Below, one piece after another: positions 57,892-64,000 of a stretch of 64,000 nt of DNA. Each line of letters starts with the position of its first letter. Within the stretch, counting starts at the first letter, position 1. Origin of the DNA: Ruminococcaceae bacterium FB2012 (GTDB lineage Bacteria; Bacillota; Clostridia; Oscillospirales; Ruminococcaceae); contig FMXS01000003.1 of NCBI GenBank assembly GCA_900104495.1, positions 310,001 through 374,000 on the forward strand, written 5' to 3'. Under the pieces are notes generated by a model, which saw only the letters and a list, made by a program, of their open reading frames with translations, did not search any database and had not been told where the DNA came from. Position numbers and translations under genes: made by a program.

Positions 57892-59460
57892 TTGAAGAAA
57901 AAACGCAAACTTTGGCTGCAGGTCCTTGCCGTGTCCATCGTTTTCTACGTCGCGGGCATGATACTCGGCGCGGCGGCAATGTACAGCAGCTCAAGAAACG
58001 CTTACCTCTCCGCCAAAAACGATATGATCAGTCACGATCTCGAAAGGATATGCAATTTCATTTCCGCGGATCAGTGCTTCTGCTGGTATTTCGATTACGC
58101 AAAGACCCATGCGGACGAGATCCGCAATAACATAAACATGAAGTATTCCAATCTTGTTTCCCAGATCACCACTTTTAATTCCGAAAAGGAAGCTATTGAC
58201 TATTACAATTCTCTGCCCGCGGAACAGCAGCTGGCAACTGCCGTGGATCGCTACTTTTTCCTGCAATCGCAGATGAATTACGAATCCACGGTCTTCGGAT
58301 ACGGCGGGCTTTTCTGCATCGACGTCAGCGAAGACAACGAAGGCTTCCTGTTTTACGAGGCGGGAAAGTTTGACGAAAATTACGAGCTTAAAGATTCCGA
58401 CACGGGCTTGGGCCAAAAATGGAAATTTTACGGCGGAGATCATCCCGCCATTGAGAAGCTCCGCTCCGGCGATTACGAAACTGCCGCCTTTGAGCTGGCC
58501 CGCTCCGACCAGGACGACAGCAGCTACTACATAGGCTATATGCCCGTTACCGTCGGCGGTAAGATCAAAGCCGCCTTCGGAATTGATTATAACTGGGATG
58601 ACTTCCATACTCAGCTGCTCAACGAAGTCAGGATCATGATAGGTATAATGTTCCTGGGAATGGTTGTTTCCTGCGCTCTGCTGATGCTGGTGATAAACCG
58701 CATAGCTATCAAGCCGCTGTCTATCGTTCAGCACGCCGTCCGGGATTACATCAAGGTCAAAGACAACGAGACCGCCGAAAAACAGCTCGACAGAGTAAAG
58801 AGCAAGAACGAGATCGGTGTGCTCTCGGACGATATCAACGCCCTTGTCCGCGAGATGCATTCCTACACTGCCAACATCAAAACTCTTACCAAAGAGGTAA
58901 TGGAAGCTCTTGCCCACACGATAGATGCCAAGGACCGTTACACCAACGGTCACTCCTTCCGCGTGGCGAGGTATTCGCGGATGCTCGCCGAGGAACTCGG
59001 CCTATCCAAGCAGGAGCAGGAGGATATCTACTACATGGGCCTTCTTCACGACATCGGCAAGATAGGCATCCCGAATTCCATTATCAACAAGCCTTCCCGC
59101 CTTACGGAAGAGGAATACGAGATCGTCAAGAAGCACCCTGTCTACGGATACGAGATACTTTCCGAGATCAAGAGTATGCCGGAGCTTTCCACCGGCGCCC
59201 GCTGTCATCACGAAAGGCTGGACGGCAGCGGATATCCCGACGGTCTTTCGGGGGAGCAGATCCCCTACATGGCCCGGATAATCGCTGTGGCCGACAGCTA
59301 CGACACTATGACCTCCAACCGAAGCTACCGACAGTATCTCCCGCAGGCTGTAGTCCGCAGTGAGATAGAAAAGAACATCGGCACTCAGTTTGACCCGGCC
59401 CCTGCCGCCGCCATGCTGAAGATCATCGACGCCGACAAGGACTATCAGCTCCACGGATGA
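57892..59460 (+). CDS. Membrane sensor with HD-GYP phosphodiesterase domain
   Basis: A 522-residue signalling protein predicted to break down cyclic di-GMP. Layout: membrane helix (~8-30), extracytoplasmic sensor (~35-240, Cache-like by layout), second helix (~244-268; IMIGIMFLGMVVSCALLMLV), HAMP-like linker and an HD-GYP domain (~335-515) with LLHDIGKIGIP, GARCHHERLDGSGYPDGL and DSYDTMTSNRSYR. It starts at TTG (57892) after GGGGGGGAG; no closer ATG exists. It is monocistronic. Loss or binding of an extracellular ligand could change c-di-GMP and hence motility or adhesion, but no diguanylate cyclase is in the window. Confidence 0.93.
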   Translation: MKKKRKLWLQVLAVSIVFYVAGMILGAAAMYSSSRNAYLSAKNDMISHDLERICNFISADQCFCWYFDYAKTHADEIRNNINMKYSNLVSQITTFNSEKEAIDYYNSLPAEQQLATAVDRYFFLQSQMNYESTVFGYGGLFCIDVSEDNEGFLFYEAGKFDENYELKDSDTGLGQKWKFYGGDHPAIEKLRSGDYETAAFELARSDQDDSSYYIGYMPVTVGGKIKAAFGIDYNWDDFHTQLLNEVRIMIGIMFLGMVVSCALLMLVINRIAIKPLSIVQHAVRDYIKVKDNETAEKQLDRVKSKNEIGVLSDDINALVREMHSYTANIKTLTKEVMEALAHTIDAKDRYTNGHSFRVARYSRMLAEELGLSKQEQEDIYYMGLLHDIGKIGIPNSIINKPSRLTEEEYEIVKKHPVYGYEILSEIKSMPELSTGARCHHERLDGSGYPDGLSGEQIPYMARIIAVADSYDTMTSNRSYRQYLPQAVVRSEIEKNIGTQFDPAPAAAMLKIIDADKDYQLHG

Positions 59461-59469
59461 TACGTTGCT

Positions 59470-59757
59470 TCCGATATACTATCCGTATCGGGGGTGCGTG
59501 ATGACCGCTGGGGGAGACCCTTTTGAAAAAGGGTCATCCCCCAGACACCCTCCCTAAAACTTTTTTACTCTTTTGAGCGGGGGCATATTCACCCCTGCTA
59601 AAGGGTGCAAAATCAAACTTTTGCTTTTCCCCGCAAAACATATATGCCCCCGCTCAAAAGAATCAGAAGTCTTAAAAAGAGATTGAAGGACGGCCTTTAT
59701 TCAGAAGGAACTTCCGCAGCAACCAATGCACACCCCCGACACGGATAGTATATCCGA
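59470..59757. mobile_element. MITE-like palindromic element with terminal inverted repeats
   Basis: The 406-base gap 59461-59866 contains no gene but a 288-base element. Its ends are 27-base inverted repeats (59470-59496 and 59731-59757) matching at 25 positions. Inside lie a GGGGGAGACCC/GGGTCATCCCCC hairpin (~59510-59542) and a perfect 20-bp inverted repeat (59569-59588 with 59642-59661) whose loop has a CACCC/GGGTG hairpin. Nested palindromes with no coding capacity fit a miniature inverted-repeat element moved by a transposase encoded elsewhere. No clear target-site duplication was seen. Confidence 0.75.
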
Positions 59758-59786
59758 TCGAACATATCAAACATAAACAAGAAGAG

Positions 59787-59826
59787 AGAAGAAAGAATTA
59801 TTTGATTCTTTCTTCTTTTTTTTTGC
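59787..59826 (+). terminator. AT-rich terminator downstream of the HD-GYP gene
   Basis: A perfect 12-bp stem AGAAGAAAGAAT/ATTCTTTCTTCT (59787-59798 with 59805-59816) followed by a long T run. The MITE-like element separates it from the HD-GYP stop by more than 300 bases. Confidence 0.8.
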
Positions 59827-59827
59827 A

Positions 59828-59854
59828 CAAAAAAAGCTGCCCCGAAGGGCAGCT
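59828..59854 (-). terminator. Terminator of the ribosomal alpha operon
   Basis: AGCTGCCC-CGAA-GGGCAGCT hairpin (59835-59854) followed on the minus strand by seven Ts, 13 bases after the rplQ stop. Confidence 0.93.
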
Positions 59855-59866
59855 CTGTATTCGGTA

Positions 59867-60208
59867 TCAAACCAACCTGATAATAGCCATTTCGGCAGCA
59901 TCACCGCGGCGGGGACCTGTCTTGATGATCTGGGTATAACCGCCGTTGCGTCCGGAATAACCGGGAGCAATGTCATCAAACAGCTTCTTAGCTACGGACT
60001 CCTTAGTTATATAAGCGAGCACCTGACGCTTCGAGTGGAGGTCGCCGACTTTGCCGAGAGTGATCATTTTCTCGGTCATCGCGCTTACTTCCTTAGCTCT
60101 TGTCACAGTTGTTTCTATCTTACCGTTTTCGAGAAGGTAGGTGACCATAGCTCTGAGCATTGCCTTTCTGTGGTCGGTAGCCCTTCCCAGCTTTCTTGTG
60201 CCTGGCAT
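59867..60208 (-). CDS. rplQ: 50S ribosomal protein L17
   Basis: A 113-residue L17, the short bacterial form. The N-terminus RKLGRATDHRKAMLRAMVTY and the C-terminal GYTQIIKTGPRRGDAAEMA are characteristic. It is the last gene of the alpha operon, 18 bases after rpoA, followed by a strong terminator. Confidence 0.98.
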   Translation of the reverse strand: MPGTRKLGRATDHRKAMLRAMVTYLLENGKIETTVTRAKEVSAMTEKMITLGKVGDLHSKRQVLAYITKESVAKKLFDDIAPGYSGRNGGYTQIIKTGPRRGDAAEMAIIRLV

Positions 60209-60226
60209 AGATATTCACTCCTTAAT

Positions 60227-61195
60227 TTAATTATCTTCTTCAGAACTGAGGTCGTAGCCCAGCGATTGCAGCTTTTCCTTAACCTCATCAAATGATTTCT
60301 TACCAAGGTTTCTGACCTTCATCATTTCTTCTGCCGACTTTCCGATCAGATCGTTTACGGTATTTATCCCCGCACGCTTCAGGCAGTTGAACGAACGCAC
60401 CGATAAGTCAAGTTCCTCAATGGTCATCTCCAGGATCTTCTCCTTGCCCTTATCGTCCTTTTCGGCCATCATCTCCACAGTGCCCGCCTCTTCCGAGAGG
60501 TCAATGAAGAGATTCAGATGCTCGTTGAGGAGTTTGGCTGCCAGCGATACAGCTTCCTTTGCCGAGATAGTACCGTCGGTCCATACCTCGATGGTGAGCT
60601 TATCGTAATCGGTGATCTGTCCTACACGGGTGTTATCCACGGTGTAGTTCACCTTGAGTACCGGTGTGTAAATGCTGTCAACAGCGATAACGCCTATGGG
60701 CACATTGCCCTGCTTCTGCATGATTGCCTTGTTCTTTTCGGCCGAGACATAGCCCCTGCCTCTGTCAAGAACGATCTCCATATACAGCTTGGCGCCTGCG
60801 CCGAGGGTAGCGATGTGCATATCGGGAACGAGGATGCCTACCTCAGAATCTGTCTTGATGTCTCCGGCAGTAACGACGCATTCGCCTTCTGCCTCGATAT
60901 ATACGGTCTTGGGACCGTCGCCGTAAAGCTTTGCAGTCAATCCCTTGAGGTTGAGGATTATCTCAGTGACATCCTCCTTGACTCCGGGGATAGTAGAGAG
61001 CTCATGGTGTACGCCGTCGATCTTTACGGATGTTACGGCAACGCCCGGCAATGAGGAGAGCAGCACTCTTCTGAGCGAGTTGCCCAGTGTCGTGCCGTAG
61101 CCGCGCTCCAACGGCTCAAGGATGAACTTTCCGTAAGTTCCGTTGCTTTTAAGCTCGGCTGTTTCGATTTCAGGCTTTTCTATTTTTTCAAGCAT
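60227..61195 (-). CDS. rpoA: DNA-directed RNA polymerase alpha subunit
   Basis: A 322-residue alpha subunit. The N-terminal dimerisation domain includes FILEPLERGYGTTLGNSLRR and LLSSLPGVAVTSVKIDGV; the C-terminal domain that contacts DNA and activators includes LDLSVRSFNCLKRAGINTVN and RNLGKKSFDEVKEKL. Length is normal. It follows rpsD by 85 bases with a small CCGCG/CGCGG hairpin between. Confidence 0.98.
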   Translation of the reverse strand: MLEKIEKPEIETAELKSNGTYGKFILEPLERGYGTTLGNSLRRVLLSSLPGVAVTSVKIDGVHHELSTIPGVKEDVTEIILNLKGLTAKLYGDGPKTVYIEAEGECVVTAGDIKTDSEVGILVPDMHIATLGAGAKLYMEIVLDRGRGYVSAEKNKAIMQKQGNVPIGVIAVDSIYTPVLKVNYTVDNTRVGQITDYDKLTIEVWTDGTISAKEAVSLAAKLLNEHLNLFIDLSEEAGTVEMMAEKDDKGKEKILEMTIEELDLSVRSFNCLKRAGINTVNDLIGKSAEEMMKVRNLGKKSFDEVKEKLQSLGYDLSSEEDN

Positions 61196-61280
61196 TTATT
61201 GACCCTCCTGTATCTGAACTCAGACCGCGCCTGTCACGCGGCCCTTAACCCTTCTGCAGTGTCCGAATATATCAGACAGC

Positions 61281-61880
61281 TTACTTTGAATACAGCTCGA
61301 CGATGAGGTGCTCCTCCAGCTCGTAATCGAGATCGTCCTTAACAGGCATACGAACGACCTTTGCGCTCTGAGCGTCCTTATTCACGTCCAGCCACGAGGG
61401 AGTCAGTCTGCCGGCGGTAGTCTCTGCGATCTGCTTGAACTTCTCGCTCTTCTTGCTGTTCTCTCTCAGTGAGATAACGTCGCCGACCTTTACTCTGTAG
61501 GAGGGGATATCGACTCTCTTGCCGTTTACGTCATAGTGTCCGTGAACGACCAGCTGTCTTGCCTCTCTTCTTGTGGACGCAAGGCCCATTCTGAATACTA
61601 CATTGTCCAGTCTCGACTCAAGAAGGGTAATAAGGTTTTCACCGGCCTGACCCTCCATTTTCTGAGCGATCTCAAACAGATGACGGAACTGCTTCTCGAG
61701 CATTCCGTAGATGAACTTCAGCTTCTGCTTTTCCTTCAGCTGCAGTCCGTACTCGGAGACCTTCCTGCGCTTGTTGGCGTCGGGGTTACGCTTGGTATAG
61801 TCCTTGGTAGCGCCCATTACCATGGGGCTGATGCCAAGGCTTCTGCACTTTTTGTAGATTGGTTCTTTGCTTACTGCCAT
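61281..61880 (-). CDS. rpsD: 30S ribosomal protein S4
   Basis: A 199-residue S4 that nucleates 30S assembly. EKQKLKFIYGMLEKQFRHLF, ENLITLLESRLDNVVFRMGL and the S4 domain ARQLVVHGHYDVNGKRVDIP are typical. The N-terminal zinc Cys set is absent (only one Cys, in KKCRSLG), so this is a zinc-free form. GGAGG lies ten bases before the ATG. It has a 126-base leader with a branched hairpin. Confidence 0.98.
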   Translation of the reverse strand: MAVSKEPIYKKCRSLGISPMVMGATKDYTKRNPDANKRRKVSEYGLQLKEKQKLKFIYGMLEKQFRHLFEIAQKMEGQAGENLITLLESRLDNVVFRMGLASTRREARQLVVHGHYDVNGKRVDIPSYRVKVGDVISLRENSKKSEKFKQIAETTAGRLTPSWLDVNKDAQSAKVVRMPVKDDLDYELEEHLIVELYSK

Positions 61881-61925
61881 AGTAGATAAACCTCCGTTTT
61901 TTAATTAGTTATCGAGCCTTTCTGC

Positions 61926-61965
61926 CCCGTATCGGCGGCTATCAGCCGCCGCATACATCTACGGG
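61926..61965 (-). promoter_or_regulatory. Hairpin in the rpsK-rpsD spacer (possible S4 leader)
   Basis: A strong inner stem CGGCGGCT-ATC-AGCCGCCG (61933-61951) is closed by CCCGTA/TACGGG (61926-61931 with 61960-61965). S4 represses its own synthesis through leader RNA in many bacteria, so this could be an S4 binding site; it could equally be a processing or pausing hairpin. Confidence 0.4.
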
Positions 61966-62006
61966 CTGCCCGACTTTGAGCAAACTTAAAAACTCAAATC
62001 CGATTA

Positions 62007-62405
62007 TTATACTCTTCTCCTCTTGGGAGGACGGCATCCGTTGTGGGGGATCGGGGTAACGTCCTTGATAAGTCTTACCTCGAGATCCTCGCTCTGGAGG
62101 GCACGGATAGCAGCCTCACGGCCGGCACCGGGTCCCTTAACGAATACCTCAACGATCTTCAGGCCGTGCTCCTTGGCAGCTCTTGCAGCAGTCTCTGCGG
62201 CAGTCTGAGCGGCAAAGGGAGTAGACTTCTTGGAGCCTCTGAATCCGAGACCGCCTGCGGAAGCCCACGAAATAGCGTTGCCCTGCATATCGGTGATAGT
62301 AACGATCGTGTTGTTGAAGGTCGACTGGATATGAACCTGTCCCTGCTCAATGTTCTTTCTTTCACGACGGCGACGGATAGTCGTCTTTTTCTTAGGCTGA
62401 GCCAT
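62007..62405 (-). CDS. rpsK: 30S ribosomal protein S11
   Basis: A 132-residue S11 of the 30S platform. HIQSTFNNTIVTITDMQGN, WASAGGLGFRGSKKSTPFAA and DVTPIPHNGCRPPKRRRV are the expected signatures. It lies 14 bases after rpsM. Confidence 0.98.
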   Translation of the reverse strand: MAQPKKKTTIRRRRERKNIEQGQVHIQSTFNNTIVTITDMQGNAISWASAGGLGFRGSKKSTPFAAQTAAETAARAAKEHGLKIVEVFVKGPGAGREAAIRALQSEDLEVRLIKDVTPIPHNGCRPPKRRRV

Positions 62406-62419
62406 TCTTCACACCCTCC

Positions 62420-62788
62420 TTACTTCTTCTTGTTGGCGATGGTCTTTACAGGACCCTTGCGGGTTCTTGCATTCGTCTTGGTTCTCTGTCCTCTTACGGG
62501 CAGGCCTCTTCTGTGGCGAACGCCTCTGTAGCAACCGATCTCGACAAGTCTCTTGATGTTAAGAGCAACGTTTCTTCTCAGGTCGCCCTCAACAGTCAGA
62601 TTGTGGTCAATATACTCTCTAAGTTTTGCTACATCATCCTCGGAGAGATCCTTTACTCTCGTGTCGGGGTTAACACCCGTAGCCTCGAGGATCTTAGTAG
62701 CAGTGTTGCGACCGATGCCGTAGATATATGTCAGACCGATCTCGATCCTCTTATCCTTCGGCAGGTCAATACCAGCAATACGAGCCAT
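62420..62788 (-). CDS. rpsM: 30S ribosomal protein S13
   Basis: A 122-residue S13 of the 30S head. ARIAGIDLPKDKRIEIGLTY, YIYGIGRNTATKIL and GCYRGVRHRRGLPVRGQRTK are diagnostic. GGAGGTG precedes the ATG. It follows rpmJ by 29 bases. Confidence 0.98.
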   Translation of the reverse strand: MARIAGIDLPKDKRIEIGLTYIYGIGRNTATKILEATGVNPDTRVKDLSEDDVAKLREYIDHNLTVEGDLRRNVALNIKRLVEIGCYRGVRHRRGLPVRGQRTKTNARTRKGPVKTIANKKK

Positions 62789-62817
62789 TTTTTAGCTGCA
62801 CCTCCATACTTGGTTTG

Positions 62818-62931
62818 TTAGCCCTGACGCTGCTTGTGCTTGGGGTTCTGGCAGATAACCATTATCTTGCCCTTTCTCTTGATAACCTTGCACTTTTCGC
62901 AGATAGGCTTAACTGAAGGTCTTACTTTCAT
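62818..62931 (-). CDS. rpmJ: 50S ribosomal protein L36
   Basis: A 37-residue L36, too short for many gene finders. The zinc-binding set Cys11, Cys14, Cys27 and His32 is complete, so this is the zinc-containing form. It begins MKVRPSVKPICEKCKV and ends NPKHKQRQG. Position between infA and rpsM is the classic order. Confidence 0.98.
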   Translation of the reverse strand: MKVRPSVKPICEKCKVIKRKGKIMVICQNPKHKQRQG

Positions 62932-62987
62932 CGAAATACCTCCTTTGGTTTGTGAAGCGGGTCGCCCCGCGCTTTCTCGAAAAGAGC

Positions 62988-63206
62988 TTACTTAGCTCTC
63001 CAGGTGATCCTGCCCTTGTTAAGGTCATAGGGTGACATTTCAACCTTTACCTTATCTCCGGGCACGATACGGATATAGTTCATACGAAGCTTGCCCGAAA
63101 CGTGAGCAAGGATCATATGTCCGTTTGCAAGCTGCACGTTGAACTTAGCGCCGGGAAGCGCCTCTGTTACAGTGCCTTCAAGTTCGATTACGTCTTCTTT
63201 TGACAT
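62988..63206 (-). CDS. infA: Translation initiation factor IF-1
   Basis: A 72-residue OB-fold protein that assists initiator tRNA placement. EDVIELEGTVTEALPGAKF, HVSGKLRMNYIRIVPGDKV and YDLNKGRITWRAK match IF-1 of Gram-positive bacteria. Confidence 0.98.
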   Translation of the reverse strand: MSKEDVIELEGTVTEALPGAKFNVQLANGHMILAHVSGKLRMNYIRIVPGDKVKVEMSPYDLNKGRITWRAK

Positions 63207-63227
63207 ACAGAGAATACCTCTTCCTTC

Positions 63228-63515
63228 TCACTCGTTGTCCGTTTGGCAGCAGACCTCTTCGTTTGCTTTTCCAAGCTCCCGCAGAAGCCCGCGCAGCTTT
63301 CTGTCTGTCAGGCCCTCGGTCTCGATAAACGCTCCCACAGGTGAAATGTGCTTCACGCTCTTCTTCTTCGGCTTGGAGAGTTTCCTCTCCTTCCCGTCGC
63401 AGATGTACGCGAAGCCGCCGTCTGCCGCTGCAGCAACGAAGCAGCGGCCTTTCTCACGGCCTGCCAGAGCTTTTACGACCGTTCCGGCCTTAATATCTGC
63501 ATAGCCCTTTCTCAT
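63228..63515 (-). CDS. KOW-domain RNA-binding protein between map and infA
   Basis: A 95-residue protein with an N-terminal KOW-like segment (DIKAGTVVKALAGREKGRCF) and a basic stretch (KERKLSKPKKKSV). It resembles the L14e/L27e-like KOW proteins found between map and infA in many Firmicutes; its exact ribosomal role is not known to me. It overlaps the map stop by four bases, so it is coupled to it. Confidence 0.88.
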   Translation of the reverse strand: MRKGYADIKAGTVVKALAGREKGRCFVAAAADGGFAYICDGKERKLSKPKKKSVKHISPVGAFIETEGLTDRKLRGLLRELGKANEEVCCQTDNE

Positions 63516-64000
63516 CCGAGCCGGCTGAGTATCACACAGCCCGTCTGAGTTACTGCTATTGCATGCTCAAAATGCGCTGACCACTTGCCGTCCTGTGTTT
63601 TCACAGTCCAGCCGTCGGGCATGATCTTTATCGCAGCCGTTCCCATATTTATCATGGGTTCGATGCATATCACCATTCCCGCCTGCAGCTTGATCCCTTT
63701 TCCGGCGGTGCCGAAATTCGGGACCTCGGGTTCCTCGTGCATATCTCTTCCGAGACCGTGCCCGACGAATTCCCGGACTACCGAAAAGCCACGCTCCTCG
63801 TTGTACTTCTGTATCGCCGCACCGATGTCGCCGATCCTCACGCCTGGCTTGACCATATCGATCGCCAGCATAAGGCTCTCTTCGGTGGAATCGAGCAGCG
63901 CCTGTACCTCCGGAGCGATCTTCCCGCAGGCGAAGGTCTTGCACGAATCGCCGTAGTACCCGTCGATAAGTGCTCCCGTATCTACCGATACGATATCGCC
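63512..64000 (-). CDS. map: Methionine aminopeptidase, type I (N-terminal part outside window)
   Basis: The C-terminal 162 residues of the enzyme that removes N-terminal Met; the 5' end lies beyond the window. Metal ligands are visible: Asp in VDTGALIDGYYGDSC (two Asp), His in GHGLGRDMHEEPEVP, Glu in CIEPMINMG and Glu in HFEHAIAVT. The gene is followed by KOW-infA-rpmJ, standard in this group. Confidence 0.97.
   Translation of the reverse strand, partial: GDIVSVDTGALIDGYYGDSCKTFACGKIAPEVQALLDSTEESLMLAIDMVKPGVRIGDIGAAIQKYNEERGFSVVREFVGHGLGRDMHEEPEVPNFGTAGKGIKLQAGMVICIEPMINMGTAAIKIMPDGWTVKTQDGKWSAHFEHAIAVTQTGCVILSRLG

Overview
The window looks like chromosomal DNA of a Gram-positive, spore-forming clostridium, most likely a Ruminococcus-like member of the Oscillospirales. 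Pointers are a secreted protein ending in a type I dockerin, a SpoIIP sporulation protein, a PPi-type phosphofructokinase, strong AGGAGG ribosome binding sites with several TTG and GTG starts, and the gene order map-KOW-infA-rpmJ-rpsM-rpsK-rpsD-rpoA-rplQ. No tRNA, rRNA, CRISPR array, transposase or prophage was seen. The left end cuts an SGNH-hydrolase lipoprotein gene and the right end cuts map.

Layout. 1-7 kb: SGNH lipoprotein, an MsmK/UgpC-type sugar ABC ATPase, an RsuA-type pseudouridine synthase, a three-gene envelope operon (TPM-like, PspA-like, unknown) and HtrA. 7-14 kb: a metal- or drug-stress-like island with two ABC exporter half-transporters, a TetR regulator, a small membrane protein and a P1B-like ATPase, tied together by three copies of a palindromic operator. 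14-28 kb: ThrH, then a long same-strand run from zapA through a U32 protein, a PH-domain membrane protein, cheA-cheW-cheR-cheB-cheW, mnmG, rsmG and a trypsin-like protease, meeting spoIIP head-on. 29-38 kb: folC, an L,D-transpeptidase, a dockerin/InlB-repeat surface protein, a YczE-like membrane protein, an Rrf2 regulator, a metallopeptidase lipoprotein and a metallo-beta-lactamase-fold lipoprotein. 38-43.5 kb: PPi-phosphofructokinase, gltX, an unknown membrane protein and a cyclase-family gene. Two inverted copies of a GC-rich hairpin-chain repeat bracket gltX and the membrane gene; one copy supplies the cyclase's C-terminal tail.

43.6-57.2 kb is a ten-gene minus-strand cluster and the most interesting part of the window. 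It holds two LolD/MacB-type ATPases (one with an AbrB-like tail), a 969-residue solute-binding protein with two carbohydrate-binding-like domains, two permease pairs of the CUT1 sugar-importer type, an NHL/TPR membrane protein, a Yip1-family protein and a DUF5696-like secreted protein. It encodes no MalK-type ATPase; the MsmK-like ATPase at 1.1-2.3 kb is the only candidate in the window. 57.2-64 kb holds an HD-GYP signalling protein, a MITE-like palindromic element and the ribosomal alpha operon.

Promoters are unusually easy to read: most have TTGAnn, exactly 17 bases, then TATAAT/TATTAT, often preceded by TGN (extended -10). All functional assignments rest on reading motifs and gene context by eye; no database search was run.
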